64,000 nt of DNA. It comes from Artemia franciscana. Taxonomy: Eukaryota; Arthropoda; Branchiopoda; Anostraca; Artemiidae. The position numbers were made by a program, and so were the translations under genes. The stretch's first letter is position 1, and each line of letters opens with the position of its first letter. The notes under the pieces are model-generated. The model was not told the origin of the DNA. It saw only the letters and a list, made by a program, of their open reading frames with translations, and did not search any database. This document shows positions 11,041-23,749 of this stretch, in pieces. The DNA lies in assembly GCF_032884065.1 (NCBI RefSeq), contig NC_088868.1, forward strand, positions 8,070,963-8,134,962. The letters run 5' to 3'.

Positions 11041-11220
11041 AACTTGGTGGAAGTAAAGAAAGACTTCAGAGCCATGGCTAATTTGAGCAAAGATAAGACA
11101 GATGATCTCAATGAGAGACTATTTTGAATTAACATCCACTTGTTGGAAGTGATGAAAGGCTTGAGAGCCGTGCCTAATAGGATTAAAGCCAAGAGAGATA
11201 GTCTCAGTGAGAGGCTAAGC
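11041..11220. repeat. Two-copy 96-bp repeat with peptide-like periodicity
   Basis: On the plus strand, 11041 onward and 11137 onward repeat with period 96. In one frame the copies read LVEVKKDFRAM..DDLNERL and LLEVMKGLRAV..DSLSERL, separated by one stop. This may be a fossil of a coiled-coil repeat protein or chance in a three-divisible satellite. Confidence 0.35.
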
Positions 11221-11327
11221 TGTCACAACCCTTTTTGCAGAGTCCTCTGCCTAACAGTTTTGTCTTCAGATTGAATATTTTTCAGCCTAATCGTCTTATC
11301 TTGGGTTCGACCATATGATTTTATGAT

Positions 11328-11333
11328 TTTATT
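11328..11333 (-). promoter_or_regulatory. Candidate polyadenylation signal for zinc-finger gene 1
   Basis: AATAAA on the minus strand lies 428 bases past the stop codon at 11761. Such hexamers are common in AT-rich DNA, so this is a weak call. Confidence 0.25.
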
Positions 11334-11760
11334 ATGTGAAATATAGCATTCGAAACTACTACGACTACTACTAACAACTCAACTATGTGAATATATTGAA
11401 TGATTTAGAGCTAGGCAGTTTTCTTCACTTTTGGGATTTCACTTATGAGCAGTTAAGCTCTATTTTCCAACAACGTTCCTACTGCAGCATTTAAGTGAGA
11501 TTTTCTAACGATGATTCATGCACAATGTTTATAAACATCTATCCTAAATCTTTTTATAAAGCCCATATTCTGTTTCTATCTATCCATTCTATAATGTGTT
11601 CCCAGATGTGAAAAAGCACGTTCCCATATCCAAACGAAAAACATAGGTACAATAGTCTAACATACTGTCATGTTGGTCATAATATGTCACTAACATCATT
11701 AACATTGGTCACTTACATTGGTCATATCTGTGAATCTAAGCACAAAAGTGTCAATATATC

Positions 11761-12551
11761 TCAAGGTAAGTTAGGCTTGTCTAATGGTTCACATTTGGGC
11801 AGTTTTTCACCGTGTATCCTCAAATGAACACTCAAATTAAAATTTCTAGAAAATCTCTTCAGACATATTTTACATTCATATGGCGTCTCCCTAGTGTGAA
11901 TCCTTCTGTGATCCTTCAAATGCGACCCTTGGCTGAAGCACTTCTTACACTGTGAACATTCATATGGTTTGTCACCTGTATGGGTCCTCTTATGTGCAGT
12001 TAAATTACAACTTTTAGCAAATTTCCTTTGACATATTTTACATTCATATGGCTTCTCCCTGGTGTGAACTCTTATATGATCCTTCAAATGCTGCCCTTGA
12101 CTGAAGCACTTTTTACATTGTGGGCATTTGTATGGTTTGTCACCAGTATGGGTCCTCTTGTGTCTAGTTAAATTTGGTTTCATAGCAAAGCTTATTTTGC
12201 AGTATTCACACTGATATGGTTTTTCACCTGTATGAATCCTTGAATGATCTATTAATGCCCGTTTACGGGAAAATGATTTGCTGCAAACATCGCAATCATA
12301 GATCTTTTCTGCAACTGAGGACAGTACTTTCTGCAGCTGATTGACAGGATTCTCTATCTCTTCCTGTCTAGCATCATACATTCCAGAAATCGCTTCCACT
12401 TTGATGAAAGTGAAGCTTCTCATCTGATCTTCATCTTTTTCTGTCCCTGGTTTATGGGTTTCTGGTTCTGAAGCTGATTCTATTTCTTCCTTTACATATT
12501 CATCCGGACAGTCATTCGTATAAGATGGTTCGGCTGATGACCGATTCAAAT
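11761..12551 (-). CDS. C2H2 zinc-finger protein 1, terminal exon with six fingers
   Basis: This exon encodes residues 69-331 of a probable nuclear, sequence-specific DNA-binding protein. The linker region carries two SUMO-type motifs, VKEE (88-91) and IKVE (118-121), and is acidic, as in many repressor zinc-finger proteins. Six C2H2 fingers follow at residues 153-315 (12300-11812), each with CX2C and HX3H and joined by TGEKP, TGDKP or TREKP-type linkers. Helix residues at -1, 2, 3 and 6 read RRAD, MPND-like MPNR, QQHD, KCNA, QSHD and RFNV. Fingers 2-3 and 4-5 are a 168-bp tandem duplication. There is no BTB, KRAB or ZAD domain. The exon starts after TTATTATAG at 12552; the codon split across the intron is Asp69. 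The orthologue and DNA target are unknown. Confidence 0.88.
11881..12216 (-). repeat. 168-bp two-finger internal duplication in gene 1
   Basis: 12216-12049 (fingers 2-3) and 12048-11881 (fingers 4-5) encode 56-residue units with shared NLT.HKRTHTGDKPY and CKKCFSQG.HLKDH. Nucleotide similarity is also evident, pointing to a relatively recent unequal exchange or slippage in frame. Confidence 0.75.
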
Positions 12552-13954
12552 CTATAATAAGGAAAAATAATCTTCAGACTATCAAAAGCAGTACCAAAAT
12601 TTTTTTTTATTTTAGCCGGCGGTTTTTTAAGAAGGCATTGTATTTAGAATGTAGAATCAAGTGTTCCAGCAAATCTTAATAGATACTGAGCAAGTTTTTT
12701 GCCAAAAATGATTTACTTTTAAAAATTAACGTAAAAAATGCCATTTTATCTCCCTTCCTTTCCAAAAGGAAAAAAAGACATGACCAAATACCCATTGCAT
12801 GTAGGCATGATCAAGATGCCTATACAGAAACTATACATATGCGCATATATAGACTTGATTAACAAAATAAGGTTCTTTATAGAAATTTTTTTAATATTGT
12901 TGTTCTTGATATTAGACTTTTAATTGTAATATATATATTTTCTTTAAGTCAAATTTTTAAGTCCTATCATTTTGGCCTCTTCTTTAAGGTCATTGTCAGT
13001 TTCAATTAAATTTATATATAGTACACAAAAACGTTGCCAGTTTTAAGCCATAGAATAAGCAAGCATTTTCATTGACTTAAAGGTTCATTGAAAGCATTTT
13101 GGGCCTTTAGATAGTTGAAAACCATAAGGAGCAAAAACATTTTTTTCGGCCCAATAAGAAACCTGCTGGTGCCTTATTTTGCAAAGTATGTAATGGTAAT
13201 GTGCCTTATCAAAAAGTTTTTGTTTAATGAATCCTTATAAATTCGGTAAGGAATATTAGTCTTAAAATTGTATCATCCTATTCACCAAATTTATGGATCT
13301 GAAATCTAGGGAGCTGGCTGTTGACGAGGCAGAGCACATTGAGAGCTGTAAATAATAATTTACATTTTCGAATATAACATTTTATCACATGAAACCAAAC
13401 GAGATATTTATTTTTAGTCCTTTGATATAATAAACCCTATGGCAAAACAATAGTTTGGCGTTCTACTTGTCAACACGAGGTTCAGGGCTCGATTACCACA
13501 GCCAAAAGGCTGAGCCTCAGTACTGCTACCTCTCCTTCTAATAAAATAATCCAACAACTGGAACGTCGATAGACGCTGTAAGCACTATCAATGGCTCTAA
13601 AGCATCTTTATCCTTTTATTATCCTGATATAATATTACATCAGGACATGTAGTCACTTTTAAAAATGGCACTGCCCGAAGAAAGAATGTTTTTGCCAGAG
13701 GGGCCAATAATTCTAATATCTTTGGTTCGCTGAAAATTTATCAAACCAACACATATATGGCATCAAATAGTATCTTACTGAATCAAGAGTGAAAATACCT
13801 TGAGAGACTTCAAATATATTTTCAATATTGACAAACATTTGTTTTTTCAATATCGAGAAACTTTTATGCCTAAAATCAAAATTCTGCAAGAGTGACCTGT
13901 CGCATTTGATGAAATTCTCCTTGCCTCAGTAATCTAAATTTGAACTCCCTGAAG
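12552..13954. other. Gene 1 intron 2, 3' part: no gene
   Basis: AT-rich intronic sequence. A weak B-box-like GGCTCGATTACC near 13487 is not enough to call a SINE. Confidence 0.4.
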
Positions 13955-15780
13955 TTATTCAACAACAGTACTCTGTGCTAGGGAAAATAACCAGGGCCGA
14001 TACTTGACACAACTGAACAGTAAATAGACACCGCATCTCAGTAGCCCTAAATGATTCAGAACGCAAATTTTTTTATGTTTACGGGTTAAACAGGAAGTTA
14101 CGCCTCCCCCCTTCAATAAATCCCTGAAGCGTGTGGCAACACAAAAATTACTCCGTATATGAAATAGGTTGTCCCCTCCGCAATCCCTCACTCTTTACGC
14201 TAAAGTTTTTAATTGTTTTAAAAAGTAGAACTGTGGCAAAGAGTCGAACTTCAGCATAAAGACCGAGGGATTGCGGAGGGGACAACCCATTTCTTATACG
14301 GAGTAATTTCTGTTCGTTTTAAGTTTTAATGTCGCTCCTTACTTTCAATTAAAAAAACTAGTTTTTTTATTCAATTTATGAACGTTTTTGAATTAATGCA
14401 TGTTTGATTTTGGCTCTACGCACATAAATTGTTAAAATGGAATTTGCATATTAATTCTTTTTTTGGCTAAATGGCTTTCTCTTAGTTTTGATCAGACGAT
14501 TTTGAGAAATAAGGGGTGGGGAAGGAGCCCTGTTGCCCTCCAATTTTTCGGTTACTTAAAAAGGCAACTAAAACTTTTAATTTTTAACGAACGTTTTTAT
14601 TAGTAAAAAATATACGTAACTTAAGAATTAACTTACGTAACAAACTTTTATATTCTTACATTTTTATTATGTATATGAGGGGGTTTGTCCCCTCGTTAAT
14701 ACCTCGCTCTTTACACTAAATTTTAAGTTTTGTCCCAATTCTTTAAGAATAACCCCTGAATCAGAAAGGCCGTAGAATAGATAGTTTAAATTACCCCTCG
14801 TATAGAACCCCTCATATGCGTAATAATCTCTGTTCGTTTTAAGTTTTAATGCTACTTCTTACTTCCAATTGAAAAAACTTTTCATGTTTATTTTTTCATT
14901 GTTTTTTTTTTATAGTAATGCTAGAAAATACCGCGCCCTTTTCATTGAATTTATCTTCCCCCATGACATATTCCTCCAAAGAAAGATCCTCCCACATAGC
15001 CCCCTCCCCTCAACCCCACGCCCAAACCAAAAAAATCCCACCGAAAACATCTGTACGCTTCCCAATAACCATTACCGTATGTAAACACTGGTCAAAGTTT
15101 TTAACTTGCAGCCCCTCCCCCAGGGACTGTGGGGGAGTAAGTCATCCCCAAAGACATAGTTATTATGGTTTCCGACTATGCAGAACAAAATGACTATCTC
15201 AAAATTTTGATCCGTTGACTTTATGAAAAATGAGCGTGGGAGGGGGCCTAGGTGGCCTCTAATTTTTTTGGTCGCTTAAAAAGGGAACTAGAACTTTTCA
15301 TTTCCGTTAGAATGAGTCCCCTTGCGACATTCTAGGACCACTTGGTCGATACGATGACCCCTAGGAAAAAAAAGAAAACAAAAAACAAATAAACACGCAC
15401 CCATGATCTGTCTTCTGGCAAAAAATTCGAAATTTCACATTTTTGTAGATAGGAGCTTGAAATTTTTGCTATTGCGTTCTCTGATACGATGAATGCGATG
15501 GTGTGATTTTCGTTAAGATTCTATGACTTTTAGGGGGTGTTACCCCTGTTTTCCATAATGAGGCAAATTTTCTCAGGCTCGTAACTTTTGATGACTAAAT
15601 TTGATGAAACTTATATATTTAAAATCAGCATGAAAATCCGATTCTTTTGATGTATCTTTTAGCATAAAAATTCCGTTTTTTAGAGTTCCGTTTACTATTG
15701 AGCCGGGTCGCTCCTTACTACAGTTCTTTACCACGAACTGTTTGATACACCAAATTATTTGAAACATACCAAACAATACA
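13955..15780 (+). repeat. Composite palindromic repeat, plus-orientation copy
   Basis: Recurring modules include GTTCGTTTTAAGTTTTAATG at ~14323 and ~14832 (about 510 bp apart), CTCTTTACGCTAAAG, ACTATCTCAAAATTTTGATC, and AGCCGGGTCGCTCCTTACTA at ~15700. The same ordered text occurs reversed at 61720-62400, with tandem palindromic modules beyond it to the window edge. No transposase or polymerase frame is visible. It is either a non-autonomous mobile element or satellite-bearing debris. Confidence 0.65.
14147..14308. repeat. Long inverted repeat, ~61-bp arms
   Basis: The arm 14147-14207 (ATTACTCCGTATATGAAAT to TACGCTAAAGTT) pairs with 14247-14308 across a 39-base loop. The same palindrome, in diverged form, recurs at 63751-63909. 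Confidence 0.75.
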
Positions 15781-15872
15781 TGTAAGTATTGCGAGGGTTC
15801 TAAAATCCAAGAAAAAATATAATGATTAATATTTAATTATATTATATAATAGCATACTCTCTAGATGTCATT

Positions 15873-15877
<5 letters not shown>

Positions 15878-15937
<60 letters not shown>
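15878..15937. repeat. (AT)n microsatellite
   Basis: About 30 uninterrupted AT units. Confidence 0.95.
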
Positions 15938-15942
<5 letters not shown>

Positions 15943-16269
15943 TACAGTCCCCCTGAGCTTTACCTCCATTGGGTGGGAATCATCATCTTCCCCTTCTCCT
16001 GTAATTCTCATTTAAGCATTCATTCTCAGTAACTTATGGCTCTTACAGCCCCCTTCAAAATGCTAGTCTTTTTTCTTTGGTAACGTGGCTGAGTACTGAG
16101 GATTGGTCTGACATTTATAATTTGCACAATCATGGTGAAAAAAATCACTACCTTTTTTCAAAAAGTTAAATGATAAATATCTAAGTTCTCTCCCAAAAAA
16201 AGATTCAAAAAGTGCTCCAGACACAAACCATTTATTAATCCACCCATAAAGCACTAAATAGAAAACAAT

Positions 16270-17960
16270 GAATCTTTTCAGAAATTTTAAAGTGGATGAA
16301 GGTAACAAACTAAGAAAAGCAGTAAAAATTGATATATGTAAATCTGCCCGATCCTACTACAAGAATAAGGATGAAGAATTGTTTTCCAATAAACCAAAAA
16401 ATTGGTATTCCGAGGTAAAAAAAACTTGTGTGGTAGGAGTCTAGACCAGCTTGATTTCAAACTACCCGAATCTCCAGAAGTTATTGCTAATAATCTTGAC
16501 GAGTTCCTAACTTTTATCGTCCAGAGCCGTCCAGCATTTTCCTATCAATTACCAACTGATGATCTCCCACCTGCCATCCCCAACATATCTCCATCTAAGA
16601 TTGAAAGAAGAATTGGGAAACTAAGAAAAAAAAAAGTGGCTGCCTTTTAGATATCCCGTTTCCTCTTTATAGTGGTTTCATTTACTTCCTTTCAAAGCCC
16701 TTGTCTGTTCTTTTCAATGACATTACTTAGTCTGACCAATATCCGAAAATTTGGAAACAGGGTTTCATAACCCCAATGAAAAAGAAAAACGGAAAACCTG
16801 GTTTTGAAGGTGTTCGTCCAATTTCACTCAATCATATGTTTTCAAAACTATATAAAGGATTCCTTGCAGATTGGCTAAAAGGAAAAAATCCTACCTCTTA
16901 CTGACCTGAGACAATTTCGGGAACATCAAATCCACTTTTATTTCCTATTACCTTGTTTTCCTTACTGACTCAATTGGGAAAATTCCCGAAAACCTAATTG
17001 CTCGGTAAATTTAATTTTCATTGACTCTCAAAAAGCACATGATTTTGTTAACCGCAATATTTTAGTTGAAAACTTGTAACTGATTTTAATATTGATTCTT
17101 TCCTGGTTAAATCGGTTGCCTCCTAATTATCAAATAGGTAACAAGCAGTCAAATATTAGAATCATTATTCCGGCCCTTCCCTGTCCGCAATGGAGCACCC
17201 CCAGGTACTCTCCTAGGACCCTTCCTTTTTTCTGTTATGATAAATAGCCTTACTGAGGAATTTTCCGACAGATAGAAATTTGTGGATGACCTAACGGTTG
17301 TTGAAACCTGCTATAGAAACTTAGTAAGCAACCCTATGGGCATCATCAACGATATTGCAGACGACGCTGCGGACTAAGACACGGCAGTAAACCCCTCTAA
17401 TTCTATGACAATGCCAATATGTTTCCTTAAAACCTCACCTCTTTTCCCCCAGATATTTCTGTGTCTTCTTTAAAATTACTTGGGGTTGCAATTTCCTCTA
17501 ATTTAAAGTGGAATATCCACGTCAAAGATATTGTCCATAGAGCAAATGCGTCCATGTCTCTTTTTAAACTCTTAAATAAATTTAACTTTCCCCCATCCCA
17601 TTCTTTAAGGATCTATGGGTTTCTTTGTCCACCTGTATTTTTGAATATGCTTGTCCAGTTTGGCAACCTAGCATCTCCCATGATGAATCAGAAATCCATT
17701 CAAAAAGAGCCATGAGAATAATTTTTAAAGAAGCTAAGGTACCATACTCACTCCTTCAAGCTGGAAACTCTTGAGCACAGGAAAGGAACGTTGTGCCTCC
17801 GTTTTGCAAACAATATAATAATAAACTTTTGAAAGGAAAACATTTTTCCCAAAAGAAAATCCCCACCCAAAAGGCAGCTGACAAGTACTATTCTCTGTCC
17901 CCCATCCATTGCTGTTCCTATCTTGTCCCCCATCCGTTGCTTTATCTCGAGGCATGAAAA
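16270..17960 (+). pseudogene. Degraded Jockey/CR1-superfamily LINE reverse transcriptase
   Basis: Scattered frames on the plus strand carry reverse-transcriptase words in the right order: the linker region LDQLDFKLPESPEVIANN (16440), IWKQGFITPMKKKNGKP (~16753), VRPISLNHMFSKLYKG (~16815), a catalytic-like FVDDLTVVE (~17280), LKLLGVAISSNLKWNIHV (17464), and CLRFAN near 17800. Many stops and frameshifts separate them. It is old intronic debris in gene 1, inserted antisense to the gene. Confidence 0.7.
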
Positions 17961-19832
17961 AACCTTGTCAACTTTATTGCTGATTATTACTTTATTACGG
18001 AAAATACACCGCTAGTTCCTTTTTTTATTTTTCCGTACTGGTGATACTTAAGTTTTATGTTCGTTTGATTCTTTTGCTCCCTCCCCCTTTTTATATGTTC
18101 TCTTTTAAACCCTTTTAACGTATATTTTATTTCACTCTTTTTTTATTTTTTTAGTTTTTATCTTTTTAACTTTCTGACATTACGCCACTAACTATTTTTG
18201 ACTAATGAATGGTTTTGTCATTCTGATATTGTTGTTTTTGGCATTATTTTTCCAATTCTTAAGTTGTAGTGCCTTTTTTGCGATTTTTTTTTCGGTTTGA
18301 TGACTCCAAAATGCTAATTCGGCCTTTCAGAGCTTCTGAAAGAATCTCTTTGAAAGAAATAGCTTATCCTATATCCACTATAGAAAACAAATAAATATAA
18401 AATCGAATGGCCCTTTAAAATATACAACCTGAAAAGTATAAAAATGCTAGCATCTATATTCTTAATAATTGGAAACGAAGTACATACCATAGTAAATACA
18501 CAGAACAATATACTTTCATCCTAGTCATATTGTAGTCAGGCCCCTTTGCTTCACACTATAGACACCACTACTGACAAAAAGCCCAAATGATCCATATTTT
18601 TGCTCCATTTAGCCATTAGTCGCGTAATCAGAAGCAGAAATTTAAACGATAATAACTTATTTTGGAACCTTTTACAAAACTCATTATTCCTACCTATTCT
18701 TGATTCATTTCAAGTCATTATATCTCCTCATTCCACTCATTAAAGAAGTCTACCTTCTGTTTTCTTTTCAGTTGGTCCATACCCCCCCCCCCCCACTCGC
18801 TTCCAGAATGCATATGGGATAGATTACTATTGGCAGTATCAACCATGTGAAGTTTCGTTCTATTAACAAATGTGGCTTCTTCTTTTTCTTCCTACTTCAG
18901 ACTCGTCACTGTTTGTGCTTTTCTCTGGTGCTTTGTAACTTCCCCCTTCAATAAACGCTATACAAATGCTTCTGTTCATTTCATAAGTTTTGAATTTCAA
19001 CTGTAGAATAGCACACTTAGCAGAAACAAACTAAAATGTTTTTCCTAATTACAGAACATACTGTTTAAATGAGTGTGATACCACCCGTTGCCACATTATT
19101 TTAAGTCCATATGTCGGAATTGGGGCATTGAAATGTTTGTAAGATTAAGATTTGGAGAAGTGGCAGTCCTAGGGCCCCACCCCTTCTCCCCCTGCAAACC
19201 TGCTTCAATTTTCAGATATCTTCTTTTTGCTACTAGGCAATCAGACTTGGATTTAAAGATTTAGCCTGGGATTTGATTATCTAATCATGCGACTTCATCA
19301 ATTTTCAGGAGTCTTACAGTCACACTCCTTCTCACTTTTGTGGGCTTCAGAGCAGCATTATGTTTCAAATTATTTGTATTTTGAAATACCAATGAACATC
19401 AATTGTCAAGTTCAAGGTTTCTTTTAGAATTATATCTTCTAGAATAAGTCCAATGCAAACGACTTCAGGTCATCAGCGAATGTCCCTATAGCCTGTCACA
19501 TTGGGTCTCAATTTTTTTTTAAACAAAGATTTTCTTCTTCAACTCTGACATACTAAAAACAGAAGCAAATCCAATATCCATTACCATGAAGGGAAGCTTT
19601 TATTGGGCAAACAGCACAAAATATGACCTTAGTAAGAAAACGGTACCTGCAACATGTGACCACAGCTCCAAATCCCATTCAAAATAGAATCCCTCAGGAA
19701 AGTGTCACCTTATTGAAGGAAACGCTTATCTTTTACTTGTTTCTAATTGTACCTGAGATACTACGATCCCGAAAACCGGAAAGATTATACTTGGATTATT
19801 TACATAGAAATGTACGGTACCTTTGTCATTAC
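17961..19832. other. Gene 1 intron 2, 5' part: no gene
   Basis: AT-rich sequence with a poly-C run at ~18783. I see no exon, RNA gene or clear repeat. Confidence 0.4.
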
Positions 19833-19991
19833 CAGTAGTTGAACCCAGTTCGGAGAAGCCAGAGACAGCAACAATCGGAGCAGAAATACAGGGCAAGGCA
19901 GGCAAAGACAAACCTTCATAAATAGGTGGCATAACAGAATTTGTAGCTTCAAACAGGCCATCAGTTTGGCATACTGGTGTATCTTCAACTT
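19833..19991 (-). CDS. Zinc-finger protein 1, exon 2 (residues 16-69)
   Basis: This 159-nt internal exon is bounded by CTCTTTTTTCAG on its 5' side and G|GTAATG on its 3' side. It begins by completing Glu16 and reads VEDTPV, then a low-charge stretch rich in Pro, Ser and Ile (MPPIYEGLSLPALP). It contains no fingers and no known effector domain. Phase 1 on both sides makes it skippable in frame. It matches exon 2 of gene 2 (LEDRLP) only over the first few residues, so the region diverges fast. Confidence 0.7.
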
Positions 19992-20395
19992 CTGAAAAAA
20001 GAGATATTTCAAATTCGAATTTTAACGTGATTTGGTTTTTAAACTAGAAATTGAATATGTGTTTGCTTTGGAATTATATTGGACAAATTTAAAAAGGTAA
20101 TTGGAAGGTTCTCTTATAAAATGAAAATGAAAACAAGACAGTGTATACCGCCTTCCAAAGTAGAAACAAGGGTGCTGCCCAAGCCTCTCCTCTATGCTGA
20201 ATTGCAAAGCATCCTCGCTAAATAGGTACGTCTCATATGGATTACCTTCAAACAATTTCTTTTTAGTTTCTACTATGATATAAGGAACATTTTTTTAGGT
20301 TCCTTGGAATAGAGAAAAAAGTGTTTTGCATGATAATTTCTAATATTTCCGGTGATAGAAGTAATGGTTCTAGGACTGTCTCTATTTCTAGAAAA
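19992..20395. other. Gene 1 intron 1: no feature
   Basis: Intronic AT-rich sequence between exon 2 and a SINE; nothing recognised. Confidence 0.4.
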
Positions 20396-20650
20396 AGTCC
20401 TAGCCGAGTGGTCAAAGCACTGGACTTGAAATGCTAAGAACAGGGGTTCTAGTCCTGGTGTCACTCGTTATTTAATTTGGAAGAGGGAGATCAGTGGTTT
20501 GACTCTGTAAGCTCATCCATAGCTGTACCAGCTCTAAATGGGTACCAGGTGAAATCTGGAGGGGGGGGGGAGAATACAGGAAGCATCAGATTGACTACCC
20601 CCCAGAAACGCATTGCACTCCGGCCGAAGGCAGTTCAGTGCCTGCGCAAC
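20396..20650 (+). mobile_element. tRNA-derived SINE, diverged copy
   Basis: The pol III A box (TAGCCGAGTGG, 20401) and B box (GGTTCTAGTCC, ~20446) lie at tRNA spacing. They are followed by the body words TGACTCTGTAAGC, CCAGCTCTAAATGGGTACC and GAAATCTGGAGG shared with the copies at 48.3 and 51.4 kb. Its 3' part diverges from the other copies. Confidence 0.7.
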
Positions 20651-20974
20651 GCAGACGCATAATAATCTCTGATCGTTTCTAATCAAGGGACAATTATATA
20701 CGGGAACCATCTTTTTTAGAGGAAACAGGGGGACAGAAATCAGACAAGATGATGAAAACAGTGAAATATATGAACAATATAAGAAATCAAACAAATAAAT
20801 TGTAAGGTCATTCATATTTCAAGGGAGGGGGATGGGCAAGTGGAAAAAACAAAAATCTTGGATATGAGCCAAAAGCAAGACATGATTTTTCATCCAAATT
20901 CTAAAGATGAAATAGAAAATCAGCAAAACCGAAAAAAAATATATGGAATGATTATATATAAATAAAGTACAGGG

Positions 20975-21455
20975 CCACGACACTCGGCAGACTTCTATAT
21001 ATGGATTCTTGTTGTCCCTCGTCTTCTAACCCCAGAAAATTTGAGACAATTTGCTTTCTTTCCATACTGTTGTCTTTCGAAACATATTTGAATATAAGAG
21101 CAAAACCGACTTCTAACAACGATATCTACTAATCTTCAAACTTTTCGTTTTCTTTATTAAGGTTTCTGAATTGTTGTAATCTCCTGTTAAAATATATACA
21201 AATATTTTTGCAACCACTAGCCGCCTGGCACCAGCACTCGGTGCGTAACAGGCTTCTATCTATGGATTCTCATTGTCGCTTGTCTTCTAACCGTGGATAA
21301 TTTCCTGTCTTTTCATACAAAGGTCTTTCAAAGATATTTGATTATTAAATCAAGCCGGATTTTTAACAACGATATCTACTAAGCTTCAAACTTATGACTT
21401 TCGTTTTTAAGGTTTTTGAATTGTTACAATCCCTTGTTAACACATATACAAATAC
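20975..21455. repeat. Two-copy tandem duplication, period ~255 bp
   Basis: CACTCGG..CTTCTATATATGGATTCT at ~20979 and its counterpart at ~21236 are followed by matching text through ACAACGATATCTACTAA and TTGAATTGTT. Confidence 0.7.
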
Positions 21456-21533
21456 TATTCCAATTACCATTTGTTAAATCAGATTTAAAAATAAATACAC
21501 ATGTTTCATGTGTATATCAAACTGAAAATATAT

Positions 21534-22163
<630 letters not shown>

Positions 22164-22211
22164 AGCTCTTAGTAGAGAAAAATGATTTCTTCAATATCTC
22201 TACTAAGAGCT
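22164..22211. repeat. Perfect 15-bp hairpin
   Basis: AGCTCTTAGTAGAGA at 22164-22178 is exactly inverted at 22197-22211, with an 18-base loop. It sits within an intron. The stem is shorter than a typical microRNA precursor. Confidence 0.6.
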
Positions 22212-22985
22212 AATTTTTGTATATATATTTCTTTCGTCTGCCTCTCTGAAAACTTGCTTGAGACCTTACACAGGGTTAATAATGGAGGATTTTCTTGATG
22301 TGTCAATCAACACGACCATATCTGTTCCCAGTTTTTTTTTTCAATTAGCCTTAGTAGTTATTTTCTTCATTTTCATTTTTCTTGTTTAATTGTTTGTTTC
22401 AGTGCCAATATTCCTACTAATTAATTCGAGCAATTAATCTCCATAATAATGTCCAAGCCTGTGCACTCTACAATAGATCAGCAGATGCTTTAAGAAACGA
22501 AACATGAATTTCGTATAGCCAAGCAGAACATTAGCCCACTGAGTTACCATAGAGGTTCTGCTTGTGGACTTCAGCCTACACGTAATACTACCTTTCATAA
22601 AAAATTTCGCTGATTTTCTTCCGTCATTGGCAAATCACGGCCTAAGGCTGTCAATAAGAATTCTTAAACATTTTTACTCACTGACAAAATTAATAGCTGA
22701 CAACATGTTCCTAACGATACTCCCAGTGGAAGCAGACGAATTAGTATGATGCATTGGGCTACTTTCCGCCAATTGCATCTTTCAACTGTAAATAATATGG
22801 ATAGTCCAGGAGCTAGTTTTGAAAAATATCTGCATTTGCTTAACCTGTTGTAAGATAACATAAATTTACCGGAAGCAGACTTGGAGAAAGCTATCTTGAA
22901 AAATCAAGCCTACTACGTCATTGGCATTATAATAAAAACTATATGCGTTTTGAACAGTCTTGGAAAGAACTAGTAAAATTAAACT
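22212..22985. other. Gene 1 intron 1: anonymous sequence
   Basis: Nothing recognised. The plus frame 22564-22749 (61 residues) has no family resemblance. Confidence 0.35.
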
Positions 22986-23627
22986 GAATATTTGAGAGAG
23001 AGAGAGAGAGAGAGAAAGATGGGTTTATTAATATAAATAACAAAACAAAACAAGCAAATGGCCCGAAGCAAAGCTTGTTTGGGCTTACAACCCCAATACA
23101 GATACAAATAAAAACAATACGAAAAAGAAGAAAAAAAAGAAAAGAAAAAGAAAATAAAAAAGAAAAGAAAAGAAAAGAAGAAGAAAAAAAATCAATTACC
23201 CTGCATTTCAATCGAAACGGAATTACACTTCAAAAGAGACAAAACAAAAAGAAACTAAAACCAACTTGACCAGTATCGCCAAAAACAAAACCAACATCTT
23301 GGCTCCACTTGAGGTCCACTCTAATTCCCACCAAAATTCAAGAAAATTATCCATGTATCTCAAAGTCGTAGGTAAACAATTCCATGCATGGGGTCCTAAA
23401 TGCCGAATAGAAAATTGAGATCTACAGGTAATAGCAAGCGGACGACGAATTATATCGGACTGTCTCGTAGAATGTGTATGAATATCACTTCCTAATTCAA
23501 ACATACTTTTAAAACATATTGGTAAACAATTTTGAAAATATTTATATATAAACAGGCTTTGATAAAAATATTTGATGCATAACGATATTAACTGTTGAAA
23601 GCTCATCAGTTCAAGATTTGATTTCAT
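22986..23627 (-). pseudogene. LINE 3' end: reverse transcriptase C-terminus and untranslated tail
   Basis: The minus strand from 23627 reads a C-terminal LINE pattern, IHTHSTRQSDIIRR then IRHLGPHAWNCLPTTLR, ending near 23290. This is the 'H..TR...... GP..WN.LP' signature of Jockey/L2-type ORF2 ends. Downstream on the same strand come A/G-rich tracts (CTTTT-type), the text GGGTTTATTAATATAAATAA in complement, and a (CT)n tail at 23015-22993 that probably forms the 3' terminus. It is 5'-truncated, as is usual for LINEs. Confidence 0.6.
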
Positions 23628-23749
23628 TGTAATTTTATTTTCAATGTTTTAATACCTGCAAAATAAAAATGTTTGTAATATAATGTATTTTCAGTAAAGC
23701 GTCAATGATGCAGAAGGCTTTATACTTCTACACTTAGGCAAGGGGAAGC

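Noticed and set aside
13438-13560. Possible second SINE with B-box-like GGCTCGATTACC
   Set aside because: No credible A box at the right distance and no second copy in the window.
14869-15193. Open frames of 71 and 91 residues within the composite repeat
   Set aside because: Low-complexity Pro/Ser-rich text from C-rich repeat phrases; not preserved in the opposite copy.
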